Below, piece after piece: positions 1 to 7,575 of a DNA stretch of 64,000 nt. Where the stretch lies: contig NZ_JABAOB010000010.1 in NCBI RefSeq assembly GCF_012726295.1, positions 186,001-250,000 on the forward strand, given 5' to 3'. Position 1 is the first letter of the stretch, and every line of letters starts with the position of its first letter. The translations under genes and the position numbers were made by a program. The notes under the pieces were generated by a model that worked only from the letters and a program-made list of their open reading frames with translations, did not search any database and was not told the origin of the DNA. Origin of the DNA: Chitinophaga sp. Ak27. Lineage in GTDB: Bacteria > Bacteroidota > Bacteroidia > Chitinophagales > Chitinophagaceae.

Positions 1-1287
1 GATATCCTTGAATTGTTTGGAGTGCGTAAAACGGTGCAGGATGGCTTCCACCACGATCACCGTACCATCTACGATCAGCCCGAAGTCAATGGCTCCGAGG
101 CTCATGAGGTTACCGCCCACGCCGAATTTATTCATGAGGATAACGGCAAACAGCATAGACAACGGGATCACTGATGATACTATTAAACCGGCCCGCAGGT
201 TGCCCAGGAAGAATACCAGCACAAACACTACGATCAGCGCGCCTTCCACCAAGTTGGTTTCCACGGTACTGATGGCATGATTGACCATTTTGGTACGGTC
301 CAGGAAAGGTTCAATAACGACGCCTTCCGGCAGGGAATGTTGAATTTCGGCTATCTTTTCCTTTACCCTTTTGATAACGGCGGAAGAATTTTCTCCCTTC
401 AGCATCATTACTACTGCGCCGGCCACTTCTCCTTTATCATTGTAACACATGGCGCCGTAGCGGGTGGCTGCACCCAGTTGTACTGTAGCTACATCGCGTA
501 TCAGGAGAGGCATGCCGTTGCCCAGCGTTTTCACTACAATTTTTTCAATATCGGCGATGCTTTGTGTGAGGCCTTCGCTCCGGATATATAATACGGTAGG
601 TCCTTTTTCAATGTAGGCGCCACCGGTATTCTGATTATTTTTTTCCAGGGCATCGAAAACGTCACCCACCGTAATGTTATTGGCTTTCAGCTGTGCAGGC
701 TTTACGGCAATTTCATATTGTTTGAGTTGTCCACCGAAACTGCTCACATCTGCTACCCCGGGGGTACCCAGCAACTGCCGGCGTACTACCCAGTCCTGCA
801 GGGTACGCAGCTCCATTGGTCCATATTTGTCCTCATAGCCCGGTTTGGGACGTACTACATATTGGTATATTTCACCCAACCCGGTCGTTACCGGCGCCAT
901 TGCCGGGGTCCCTACGCCTGCCGGAATCTCCTGCTGCACCTGCTGCAAACGCTCGCTGATTTGCTGACGCGCCCAATACACATCTGTTTCTTCATTGAAT
1001 ACAATCGTTACCAGCGACAGCCCGAAGCGGGAAAAACTCCTGATTTGTTTCAGCCCGGGAATATTGCTGCAGGCCTGTTCTATGGGGAATGTAATCAAAC
1101 GCTCTACATCTGGCGCCCCTAAGGCAGGTGATACCGTTATCACCTGTACCTGGTTGTCTGTAATATCCGGTACGGCATCAATCGGCAAACGGGTCACCTC
1201 GTAAGTCCCCCAACCAATTAAAGCCAATACGAATAATCCTACAATCAGCTTATTCTTTACAGAAAAGCTAATGATCTTGTTAAGCAT
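1..1287 (-). CDS. CzcA/CusA-type heavy-metal RND efflux pump, partial
   Basis: This is the N-terminal 429 codons of an inner-membrane RND pump; the rest lies beyond base 1. Reading the minus strand from the ATG at 1287 gives MLNKIISFSVKNKLIVG, a first membrane segment, then RLPIDAVPDITDNQVQV and PALGAPDVERLITFPIE, both hallmarks of the CzcA/CusA (HME-RND) family. The pump subdomain follows, and TM2-TM4 appear near the window edge (EGALIVVFVLVFFLGNLRAGLI split over TM2, then SLGAIDFGLIVDG in TM4). The TM4 acidic residue used in proton relay (D in the AIDFGLIVDG stretch) is present. Such pumps work with a membrane-fusion protein and an outer-membrane channel to export Cu, Ag, Co, Zn or Cd. The partner genes would lie off the left edge. 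The metal cannot be assigned from this part. Confidence 0.93.
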   Translation of the reverse strand, partial: MLNKIISFSVKNKLIVGLFVLALIGWGTYEVTRLPIDAVPDITDNQVQVITVSPALGAPDVERLITFPIEQACSNIPGLKQIRSFSRFGLSLVTIVFNEETDVYWARQQISERLQQVQQEIPAGVGTPAMAPVTTGLGEIYQYVVRPKPGYEDKYGPMELRTLQDWVVRRQLLGTPGVADVSSFGGQLKQYEIAVKPAQLKANNITVGDVFDALEKNNQNTGGAYIEKGPTVLYIRSEGLTQSIADIEKIVVKTLGNGMPLLIRDVATVQLGAATRYGAMCYNDKGEVAGAVVMMLKGENSSAVIKRVKEKIAEIQHSLPEGVVIEPFLDRTKMVNHAISTVETNLVEGALIVVFVLVFFLGNLRAGLIVSSVIPLSMLFAVILMNKFGVGGNLMSLGAIDFGLIVDGTVIVVEAILHRFTHSKQFKDI

Positions 1288-1356
1288 GTCTTCTTCGTTA
1301 ATTCAAAAGGAAATAAAAGCGTTTATCCCTACCTGTTGTACAGGCAGAAAAACTAT

Positions 1357-1761
1357 CTATGAATTGGAAAAAGCTTCTGTCCGTGGAGGCCGGAAAAGTG
1401 AAGATAGTGCTGGTTCCGGGAGGTGATAGTCCCTGAGTATGGGATAATTCATTGCAATAGGGGTCTGCTGTGGTTGCCTGTTTACCGTAATTGCTTTTGC
1501 CAGGGGAACAAAGGCATGATGGAGCAGGTTGACATCTATTGTTTTGTAAGGTAGCTGCATGTCCCTGTCAGCATCATTATCTCCATCATCCGGCAGCAGG
1601 TAGTGAATACAGAGGAAGTCGGTGATGCTGAGCTGATGATTGCGCTGCTGGTGCTCCTTGTAATGTACCACCAGCATAGGTATCTTCAACAACTGATCGA
1701 AACCGGTGTTGTGTAAAAAGAAGATAAATAATAATATATATGCAGCTATTCTTTTCACCAC
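1357..1761 (-). CDS. small secreted protein upstream of the CzcA-type pump
   Basis: A 134-residue protein that begins with a Lys/Arg-containing N terminus and a hydrophobic stretch (IAAYILLFIFFLHNTGF) fitting a signal peptide or single anchor. The start is GTG at 1761, since no ATG occurs before residue 29, beyond the hydrophobic segment. It contains the pattern PMLVVHYKEHQ and LCIHYLLPDDGDNDADRDMQLPY. The His- and acid-rich middle would suit a metal-responsive periplasmic protein. From memory, short proteins of this shape occur directly upstream of CusA/CzcA genes in Bacteroidota. It ends 69 nt before the pump start and is likely cotranscribed with it. The role is not known; a metal-binding or chaperone role is inference from the neighbour and composition. 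Confidence 0.7.
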   Translation of the reverse strand: MVKRIAAYILLFIFFLHNTGFDQLLKIPMLVVHYKEHQQRNHQLSITDFLCIHYLLPDDGDNDADRDMQLPYKTIDVNLLHHAFVPLAKAITVNRQPQQTPIAMNYPILRDYHLPEPALSSLFRPPRTEAFSNS

Positions 1762-1834
1762 GGCACAAAGATAAAAAATCTGGCCGGACTGGTTGATTAT
1801 TTTTGATAACTGTATTTAGGGAGAGAGATACCAG

Positions 1835-3127
1835 TTAAAAAACTATCGTTTTCCCATGCTGTGTGAAGCGGGTGTCTTTAATGGCGCCGGTACCGTTAAA
1901 GCGGTATTGGAGCCCCACGATACCGGTGGGTGCATGCACCATGGTAAGGTTGGCGGCAGCCTTGCCGTTTACCCACACCTGCATTTTCCCATTCACGGCC
2001 GTTACTTTGAGCGTGGTCCACTCTTCAGGGGTACAGCCCAACCCTGACAAGTCGGCCGCTTGGCTATTTACTGTAGTACCTGCCGCGTAGAGCGACAAGT
2101 CTCCTACACACCCTTTGGCACAGAGCGGGATAAAGATCACATCATTTTTACAGAGAATGAGCACCTGTATGCGTTGACAGGCAGCGGTACCTTCTTTAAA
2201 ATCACTTTTCAGCGTGGTTTCAAACGTAAAGTTGTAGTTGTCGAGGTCGCCCATATCCCGTACATTAAAAAAGCGCAGAGCTGGTGGCGTGGGCAGCGTT
2301 TGTATACCGGAAGCGGCCAACAGCGCTTTGTTCACTGCTATGCCACTATCCTTTTCGATGTCTGTCTTCCTGAAATAGTAGGGAGCCCCCGGCCCTGCTT
2401 CCAACAGGGCCAGCCAGCCATCGGAGGCGATCATGAGGTCATGCTCTTTTACGATCTGTTTGTTCACCATCAGCTTGGCCCGGTAGTAACCCGGTGCATA
2501 ATAAATGGAAGACCAGGTATTTTCCTGGCGTGGCACGGCCACTTTGCGGGAAGTATCCCAGGACTGGGAAATAAATACTGAATCGGCAACGCCTGCCGCC
2601 AGGGCGTTATAATGAAAGATCACCGAATTGGGCACGCCGGTCGACATGATTTTATTGCTGCTAAACGCGAAGGCTACCGGGTCAAGCGGTTTTCCAGGCT
2701 TCTTGTTGGACGACAGTAACAGGTACCCGATGAGGAGTAGGGGTAAGAAGCCCATTAGGCCCAGCATCCAACGGCGCGGAAATACTTTGCGGACTGGCGG
2801 TAATACAGTTGTCTCCCTCCTATCCGGCTGTGCATTCCCCACCGGGTGCAGGGACACCTGTTGTTTAAACTCCCGCCAGCTATCGTAGCCGGCAAATTTG
2901 GCCAGGGTATTCAGCGTAGTCACCGCGGGAATGTTGTTGTACCTGATCTTTCCCCAAAGGCGTTTCAGGGTGGTAATGCTAAGGGTTACCCCGGTAGTTT
3001 CCGCAATGATACTACTCAACTTTTCGAAATCATAGGTTGTCCATTCACTGCTGGGCCCCCAGTTTAAACGGGCTTCCACCAGCTCCAGGCACTTTAATAT
3101 GTATTTTATTTCAAAACTGTTGTTCAT
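1835..3127 (-). CDS. membrane-anchored HTH-like protein with extracytoplasmic LamG-like domain
   Basis: 430 residues in three parts. Residues 1-90 are a soluble helical domain with WTTYDFEKLSSII..TGVTLSITTLKRLWGK, which reads like a helix-turn-helix domain (SITTLKRLWG as recognition helix). Residues 113-119 are basic (RKVFPRR), followed by one membrane segment at about 120-140 (WMLGLMGFLPLLLIGYLLL). By the positive-inside rule the N terminus is cytoplasmic. Residues 145-430 are extracytoplasmic and finish with a beta-sandwich of LamG/DUF1080 type (LDNYNFTFETTLKSDF, WTTLKVTAVNGKMQVWVNG). That order (DNA-binding-like domain, one TM, periplasmic sensor-like domain) matches ToxR-like one-component regulators. 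The gene diverges from a secreted protein with a similar C-terminal fold, and three 10-bp direct repeats lie between them. DNA binding is inferred, not shown. Confidence 0.75.
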   Translation of the reverse strand: MNNSFEIKYILKCLELVEARLNWGPSSEWTTYDFEKLSSIIAETTGVTLSITTLKRLWGKIRYNNIPAVTTLNTLAKFAGYDSWREFKQQVSLHPVGNAQPDRRETTVLPPVRKVFPRRWMLGLMGFLPLLLIGYLLLSSNKKPGKPLDPVAFAFSSNKIMSTGVPNSVIFHYNALAAGVADSVFISQSWDTSRKVAVPRQENTWSSIYYAPGYYRAKLMVNKQIVKEHDLMIASDGWLALLEAGPGAPYYFRKTDIEKDSGIAVNKALLAASGIQTLPTPPALRFFNVRDMGDLDNYNFTFETTLKSDFKEGTAACQRIQVLILCKNDVIFIPLCAKGCVGDLSLYAAGTTVNSQAADLSGLGCTPEEWTTLKVTAVNGKMQVWVNGKAAANLTMVHAPTGIVGLQYRFNGTGAIKDTRFTQHGKTIVF

Positions 3128-3147
3128 TTAATAATAGCCAATTATCT

Positions 3148-3177
3148 ACTTGCACAAACTTGCACCAACCTGCCAGG
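3148..3177. promoter_or_regulatory. three 10-bp direct repeats in a divergent promoter region
   Basis: ACTTGCACAA (3148-3157) and ACTTGCACCA (3158-3167) are adjacent direct repeats differing at one base; a third weaker copy, ACCTGCCAGG, follows at 3168-3177. The 10-bp period places all copies on one face of the helix. They begin 21 bp upstream of the minus-strand ATG at 3127 and lie 72-101 bp before the plus-strand ATG at 3249. This is a plausible operator for the HTH-like protein encoded at 1835-3127. Function is inferred from position and phasing. Confidence 0.4.
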
Positions 3178-3248
3178 TGCTTGAACCGGGTTTAAATAAC
3201 GGATTATTCAACTTGCCAGCCTAACCATTCAACACAAAAACGCAGGTC

Positions 3249-4376
3249 ATGACAAAGACAAGTATTTCGTTTTTATTGCTGTTACTACCATTAAGTATGT
3301 TCGCGCAGCGTAAGGGGAAAGCAACCCATCCTACCACCATCCAGGTAGCGTTACAACCGGATCACTGGAATTTCAAGCCTGGTACCGTCGATTTTTCTAT
3401 GTACAAATCGGTACCGGCTATGAAGATATTAAACAGTCCGGATACCGCCGTATTAAAAAACCTGGATTTCCAGGACGGGACCATCTCCTATGACATCGAG
3501 CCGTTGGATCCAAATTTCACCTCCTTTTATTTCCGGCGGAGCAGCCAGCAGGAAAACGAATGTTTTTATTTCCGCACCGCCTTATCAGGCAATGGTGAGG
3601 CAGTACAATATGCACCATTTATAGACGGGATAAACCTCTGGGATATGCTGCCCCAGTACCAAACTGCCGCGTGGTTCCAGCGGGATCAATGGAATCATGT
3701 AAAGCTGGTGGTATCGGGTAAGCGTATGCAGGTATTTGTAAACGATACTGCGCGGCCGGTGCTCGATATTCCCAAACTGGAAGGCAATGTATGGCATGGC
3801 GCATTAGCTTTCAGTGGCCAGGCCGTTGTTTCCAACCTGGTAGTACAGCCGGGGCAGACAGGAGGGCTCGCCCCCGAACCATTGGCTGATATTACCGACA
3901 ATGATCCTCGTTATATACGCCGCTGGCAGGTGACTGCACCGGAAGTGGTAACTATGCCGACAGATTATAATTACACCAATGCACCAGGAAAAGATGCCAC
4001 CTGGAAACCAATATGGGCGGAAAGGAACGGGTTAATTAACCTAACCCGGCAGCTGGGAGGGCAGCGGGACCGGAACCGCCGCATTGCCTGGCTGAAAACC
4101 AATATTCATTCAGCCATAGCACAAACCCGCAAGCTAAAACTGGGCTTCAGCGACAATGTATGGGTGTTCCTGAACGGCAAATATGTATATGTAGGCAAGA
4201 ATACCTATGGTTCTCCTATCATGAAAGAGCCGGCTGGGCGCTGTTCAGTAGACAATACCTCATTTGATCTCCCGCTCGCTGAAGGAGATAACGAAGTGAT
4301 GATAGCCGTGATCAATGATTTTTACGGTTGGGGCATTATAGCACAGGTAGACCGGTTTGAAAAAATGAGGTTTTAG
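3249..4376 (+). CDS. secreted protein with LamG-like domain and C-terminal beta domain
   Basis: 375 residues starting with a clear Sec signal peptide (MTKTSISFLLLLLPLSMFAQ). Residues about 60-200 form a concanavalin/LamG-like sandwich: FQDGTISYDIEPLDPNFTSFYFR, a region with W/N-rich strands, WNHVKLVVSGKRMQVFVNDT and NVWHGALAFSG. The last ~120 residues include LGFSDNVWVFLNGKYVYVGKN and EGDNEVMIAVINDFYGWG, resembling the jelly-roll accessory module found at the end of glycosidases. There is no recognisable catalytic signature, so binding to a carbohydrate or surface ligand is more likely than hydrolysis. It is transcribed divergently from the membrane-anchored HTH-like gene whose sensor half has the same kind of fold. 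A palindromic element starts at the base right after its stop codon. Confidence 0.8.
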   Translation: MTKTSISFLLLLLPLSMFAQRKGKATHPTTIQVALQPDHWNFKPGTVDFSMYKSVPAMKILNSPDTAVLKNLDFQDGTISYDIEPLDPNFTSFYFRRSSQQENECFYFRTALSGNGEAVQYAPFIDGINLWDMLPQYQTAAWFQRDQWNHVKLVVSGKRMQVFVNDTARPVLDIPKLEGNVWHGALAFSGQAVVSNLVVQPGQTGGLAPEPLADITDNDPRYIRRWQVTAPEVVTMPTDYNYTNAPGKDATWKPIWAERNGLINLTRQLGGQRDRNRRIAWLKTNIHSAIAQTRKLKLGFSDNVWVFLNGKYVYVGKNTYGSPIMKEPAGRCSVDNTSFDLPLAEGDNEVMIAVINDFYGWGIIAQVDRFEKMRF

Positions 4377-4459
4377 AAAGCATAAAGCTATTGTAGCGGA
4401 TGATCTTAGCGAATATTTATAAATCGCGTCGGTCATCCGCTACAATAGCTTTATGCTTT
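4377..4459. repeat. dispersed palindromic element, copy 1 (27-bp perfect arms)
   Basis: Arms at 4377-4403 and 4433-4459 are perfect inverted repeats of 27 bp around a 29-nt loop. The left arm starts immediately after the stop codon of the upstream gene. The loop and right arm contain AGCGAATATTTATAAATCG and GTCATCCGCTACAATAGC, which align with the second copy at 25125-25214 over the loop and one whole arm. The shared sequence shows common descent and not two chance terminators. It may end or stabilise the upstream transcript from either strand. Confidence 0.85.
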
Positions 4460-4507
4460 ATGCTCCCTGAGAAAATGCTTATTTTAGAATAATAAAATAA
4501 GTCCATC

Positions 4508-5407
4508 ATGCTATCCAACCGACACCTGGTATTTATGGAAGTAGCCCATCAGAAAAGCTTTTCAAAAGCGAGCCAGGCATTATTTATTTCCCAACCGGCG
4601 GTGAGCACGCATATCAAAGGATTGGAGGAACAATATAAAACCAAACTGTTTGAACGGAAAGGGTTGCAGATAGAGCTCACGGAAGCGGGGCAGCTGTTGT
4701 ACAGCCGCTTGCTGACCGTAAAACATATACAACAGGAAACAGAGTTTGATATTTCGGTGATACACGATCAGCAGCAGGCCACCGGTATGCTGAACCTGGG
4801 CGCCAGTACCACTGCCGCGCTGTATATCCTGCCCAAGGTAATGTCGGCGTTTCACCGGGAATATCCGCTGGTAGATATTTCACTGTTGAACCGCAACAGT
4901 GAAATTGTTTTGCAGGCGTTACTGGATAAGGAAATTAATATCGGCGTCACTGAAGAAAAGGGACAGTTAAGTAATATCACCTACCAACCTTTTCTTAAAG
5001 ACCAGATCGTAGCCGTTTGCAGCCGTCAAAATCCGCTGGCAAAGAAAAAGACCTATGCCTTGAAAGATATACTGCAAATGCCGGTGGCCATACGCGAACG
5101 AGGCAGCGGCACCCTGGAAGCTATTAAAACCGGGCTGTGGAAAAGCCGCATCCGGCTTACTGACTTAAAAATCAAAGTACGGCTGGGTGGCACCGAAGCG
5201 TTGAAAAATTTCCTGCTCGAGTCTGGTTGCGTAGGATTTTTATCTACCCGTTCCATCGCTAAAGAGTTGCAGCACGGGGAACTTACCATTCTTTCATTTG
5301 AGGGCCTGCGGATTGAGCGCAGCTTTTACTTTATTCAACGCAAAGGTGAAACCAGTGATCTGAACCGGCGTTTCATCAAACTCGCCAAATCCATTTATAA
5401 CTATTAA
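4508..5407 (+). CDS. LysR-family transcriptional regulator
   Basis: 299 residues, the usual LysR length. The N-terminal winged HTH is clear: FMEVAHQKSFSKASQALFISQP..STHIKGLEEQYKTKLFERKG. Residues about 90-295 form the periplasmic-binding-like effector domain (LNLGASTTAALYILPKVMSAFHREYP, then REVGSG-like RERGSGTLEAIKTGL). This resembles the CysB/CbbR-type group. The start is the ATG at 4508. An 89-residue unknown gene begins 78 nt downstream on the same strand, and that gap holds two TTATAG-type direct repeats plus a -7 promoter element. The small gene may therefore be a target. The effector is unknown. Confidence 0.93.
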   Translation: MLSNRHLVFMEVAHQKSFSKASQALFISQPAVSTHIKGLEEQYKTKLFERKGLQIELTEAGQLLYSRLLTVKHIQQETEFDISVIHDQQQATGMLNLGASTTAALYILPKVMSAFHREYPLVDISLLNRNSEIVLQALLDKEINIGVTEEKGQLSNITYQPFLKDQIVAVCSRQNPLAKKKTYALKDILQMPVAIRERGSGTLEAIKTGLWKSRIRLTDLKIKVRLGGTEALKNFLLESGCVGFLSTRSIAKELQHGELTILSFEGLRIERSFYFIQRKGETSDLNRRFIKLAKSIYNY

Positions 5408-5450
5408 TTATAGGTCATAATATTTTCATATAGCTAAGATTATAGTCATA
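5408..5450 (+). promoter_or_regulatory. paired direct repeats, candidate LysR operator
   Basis: TTATAGGTCATA (5408-5419) and TTATAGTCATA (5440-5450) are near-identical, spaced 32 bp start to start (about three helical turns). They sit directly upstream of the -7 element at 5455-5462. The arrangement suits a multimeric activator such as LysR, but the match to the neighbouring regulator is inference. Confidence 0.35.
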
Positions 5451-5454
5451 GCCC

Positions 5455-5462
5455 TACATTTG
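5455..5462 (+). promoter_or_regulatory. Bacteroidota -7 element (TACATTTG)
   Basis: TACATTTG matches the TAnnTTTG consensus exactly. It lies 23 nt before the ATG at 5486, giving a short leader. No convincing -33 TTTG/TTG was seen at the usual spacing, which fits a promoter needing an activator. Confidence 0.5.
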
Positions 5463-5485
5463 AGGAGTACAAAATATTCCTTTAT

Positions 5486-5755
5486 ATGAATATGCTTTTT
5501 TATTACGACGAGTTATACAAGGCGGCAGTCGAAAGGATTAATCAGCTGGTAGATATTTCTGTACAGCAAAAGAATACGCTGTTGCAGCGGCTAAAAAGCC
5601 AGGCTCCCTTTTTGGCCACTACTACGGAAGATATCGACCTCGTAGCACAACGTATGATGGCATCCCTGGGTTCTATTTTATGCCCTGACGCTGCGGCCGA
5701 TTTTGCCGGTGGCAGCAAATTACTGGAAATGGAAATGTTAGCTAACGGCGAATAA
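5486..5755 (+). CDS. small conserved-looking protein of unknown function
   Basis: 89 residues, cytoplasmic, mostly helical by eye (YYDELYKAAVERINQLV, QKNTLLQRLKSQ, TTEDIDLVAQRMMASLGSIL). It has no signal peptide and no motif I recognise. Reality is supported by an exact TAnnTTTG element 23 nt upstream, an intrinsic terminator overlapping its stop codon, and the absence of an alternative gene on either strand. It is flanked by a LysR gene on the same strand and a flavin oxidoreductase on the opposite strand. A function cannot be given. Confidence 0.6.
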   Translation: MNMLFYYDELYKAAVERINQLVDISVQQKNTLLQRLKSQAPFLATTTEDIDLVAQRMMASLGSILCPDAAADFAGGSKLLEMEMLANGE

Positions 5756-5790
5756 AAGAAAGGAAGCCGTTAGCGGCTTCTTTCTTCCCT
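5754..5790 (+). terminator. intrinsic terminator of the 89-residue gene
   Basis: A stem runs from 5755 to about 5786: AAAGGAAGCCG, loop TTAG, CGGCTTCTTT, with one bulged G, followed by a pyrimidine tract. The stem starts at the last bases of the stop codon. It could serve the convergent oxidoreductase gene on the other strand as well. Confidence 0.75.
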
Positions 5791-5834
5791 ATTCTTTTTC
5801 TCCAAACATCCCCCGTAACCCCAACAGCAGTATA

Positions 5835-6908
5835 TTACTGTAACGGCGGAAACGGCGCTGCCATGTCTCTTTCAAAATCAATAAATGCTATACCTTCCCG
5901 CACACGGGCAGGCCAGTCAGGATTAGCCAGCGCTGCATGTCCCAGGGAAATAAAATCGGCATGGCCTTCTTCCAGTACGCGTCTCGCCACCTCCAGGTTG
6001 TGCAGCCCACCATTGGCCACCACCGGACGGTCCATCATTCGTTTGGCGATAGTGGTGAGTGACTGCCGATCATCGTACACCAGCTTTTCCCAGGTACTTC
6101 CCTCTCCTGAAATATGTACATAGTCGACCGGCGCCTGTTTCACTTCTATCAATAGGCTGGTTGCCGTTTCCACGCCTCCCGGCCAGCGGTAGCAGCCATT
6201 ATTCACCTTACCTTCCGACAACCGCAACCCGATAATAAAGCTTGCTGGCACTTTCGCCCGTATACCGGCAATAATGGCGGCAACGATCCGGAAACGATTC
6301 GCGATACTTCCGCCATATTCATCCTCCCGGAGATTGGTATAATCTGTTAAAAACTGGTCCAGCAGGTAGCCGTTGGCCGCATGTATTTCCACCCCATGAA
6401 ACCCCGCCGCCAGGGCATTTTCGGCCGATTGCACGTACCCTGCTGTCACTGCCTGGATATCGGCGGCAGTCATCGCCGCCGGCAAAGGAAAAGGGCCATC
6501 ACCGCCACCATAGGAAGCCAGCTTTTTCCCCATAGGCTGTACAGCTGAAGGCGCCAGCGTATGCGTCAAATGCTGGGACAAAGCGCCGGCATGCATCAGC
6601 TGCGCAATAAAGATACTGCCCCGGGCTTTTACTTCCCCCGCAATGGCCCGCCAGCCAGCTATCTGCGCTGGTGTTACTATTCCCGGCTGGTGCGGATATG
6701 CCTGGCTGGCCAAGGTATCAGTATATAATCCTTCCGTGATAATGATCCCGAAACCGCCAGCGGCGAATTTTTCGTAATAGGCCTGCATAGCAGCTGTAGG
6801 TACTCCCTGCAGGGTAGCGCTGGCACGGCTCATAGGTGCTACTACCGTTCTGTTCTTTGCCTGTAACAAAGCATGATCAAATGCGGCTAAAATGGGATGT
6901 GTGGTCAT
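5835..6908 (-). CDS. Old Yellow Enzyme family NADH:flavin oxidoreductase
   Basis: A 357-residue FMN-dependent ene-reductase-type protein, (beta/alpha)8 barrel. Seen motifs: NRTVVAPMSRA near the N terminus, GGFGIIITEG, IAQLMHAG, the substrate-binding FHGVEIHAANGYLLDQF with the His/Asn pair, the NLREDEYGGSIANRFR signature, and PVVANGG plus DFISLGHAALANPDWP for phosphate binding at the C terminus. The frame is open to a TTG at 6926, but the ATG at 6908 (MTTHPILAAF) is preferred because the upstream codons lie inside a perfect inverted repeat that overlaps the start. It follows a Crp/Fnr gene by 69 nt in the same direction. The physiological substrate, probably an activated alkene or electrophile, is not evident. 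Confidence 0.92.
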   Translation of the reverse strand: MTTHPILAAFDHALLQAKNRTVVAPMSRASATLQGVPTAAMQAYYEKFAAGGFGIIITEGLYTDTLASQAYPHQPGIVTPAQIAGWRAIAGEVKARGSIFIAQLMHAGALSQHLTHTLAPSAVQPMGKKLASYGGGDGPFPLPAAMTAADIQAVTAGYVQSAENALAAGFHGVEIHAANGYLLDQFLTDYTNLREDEYGGSIANRFRIVAAIIAGIRAKVPASFIIGLRLSEGKVNNGCYRWPGGVETATSLLIEVKQAPVDYVHISGEGSTWEKLVYDDRQSLTTIAKRMMDRPVVANGGLHNLEVARRVLEEGHADFISLGHAALANPDWPARVREGIAFIDFERDMAAPFPPLQ

Positions 6909-6931
6909 ATTTGCTTTTTTTAGCAAATATG
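6906..6931. promoter_or_regulatory. perfect inverted repeat at the oxidoreductase start, candidate Crp/Fnr operator
   Basis: CATATTTGCT (6906-6915), spacer TTTTTT, AGCAAATATG (6922-6931): 10-bp arms, centre-to-centre spacing suited to a dimeric regulator. The left end contains the ATG of the oxidoreductase. The TTGC/GCAA half sites lie just downstream of a Crp/Fnr-family gene (6978-7559), so auto- or target-regulation is a reasonable inference. It could also act as an mRNA hairpin covering the start codon. Confidence 0.45.
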
Positions 6932-6977
6932 AGCGATGCCCGCTCGTTCCACAATGATAAATGATAATAAATTGGCG

Positions 6978-7559
6978 CTACCTGGAAGTTTTGGCTATTT
7001 TATTCCGCAAACGGCTCAGCGATTCGCGGGTAATTCCCAGGTAAGCAGCCACCTGGTGCTGGGGTAGCCGGGTTTCAAAGAAAGGGTAAGCTGCTACAAA
7101 TGCCTGGTATCTTTCCAGGGCGGGTTTCTGTAACCACAATATTCGCCTTTGCAGGGCCGCATAAGCACGCTGGGAAATGATGCGGTAATAACGCTCTACC
7201 GCCGGTATCTCATTAAATAATAATTCCAGCTGCGACTTGCTGATCTGCCACACCGTACCCGGCTCCAATACATCTATATTAAACCGGGAAGGCGTTTCGG
7301 CCAACAGGCTTTCCAGGTCTGTTATCCACCACCCTTCTATGCTGAATTGCAGTACATTCTCTTTACCGGTACCATCTGTTTCATATTGGCGGCAACAACC
7401 TTTTTCTATAAAAAATTCATACCGGCATATCTCCCCTTCCCGCAGCAGGAACTGGTGGCGGCGAACGGACAACGATTCAAAAAAGGTGGGAATACGTTGC
7501 TGTTCTTCCACGTTTAATGATACATGTTGTGCAATAGTGCTGATCAGCAACTGGCTCAT
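6978..7559 (-). CDS. Crp/Fnr-family transcriptional regulator
   Basis: 193 residues, the short Bacteroidota form. Residues 20-125 are a cyclic-nucleotide-binding-like beta roll (RRHQFLLREGEICRYEFFIEKGCCRQYE, VLQFSIEGWWITDLESLL). A long dimer helix follows, and the C terminus ends with a winged HTH (LPQHQVAAYLGITRESLSRLRNKIAK). There is no Fnr-type Cys cluster and no clear cAMP pocket. The ATG at 7559 is chosen over a TTG one codon earlier. The next gene downstream (69 nt) is the Old Yellow Enzyme, with a perfect inverted repeat between the two. Regulators of this type often control a nearby oxidoreductase in response to stress. Confidence 0.9.
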   Translation of the reverse strand: MSQLLISTIAQHVSLNVEEQQRIPTFFESLSVRRHQFLLREGEICRYEFFIEKGCCRQYETDGTGKENVLQFSIEGWWITDLESLLAETPSRFNIDVLEPGTVWQISKSQLELLFNEIPAVERYYRIISQRAYAALQRRILWLQKPALERYQAFVAAYPFFETRLPQHQVAAYLGITRESLSRLRNKIAKTSR

Positions 7560-7575
7560 CAAAAATGATTAAACA

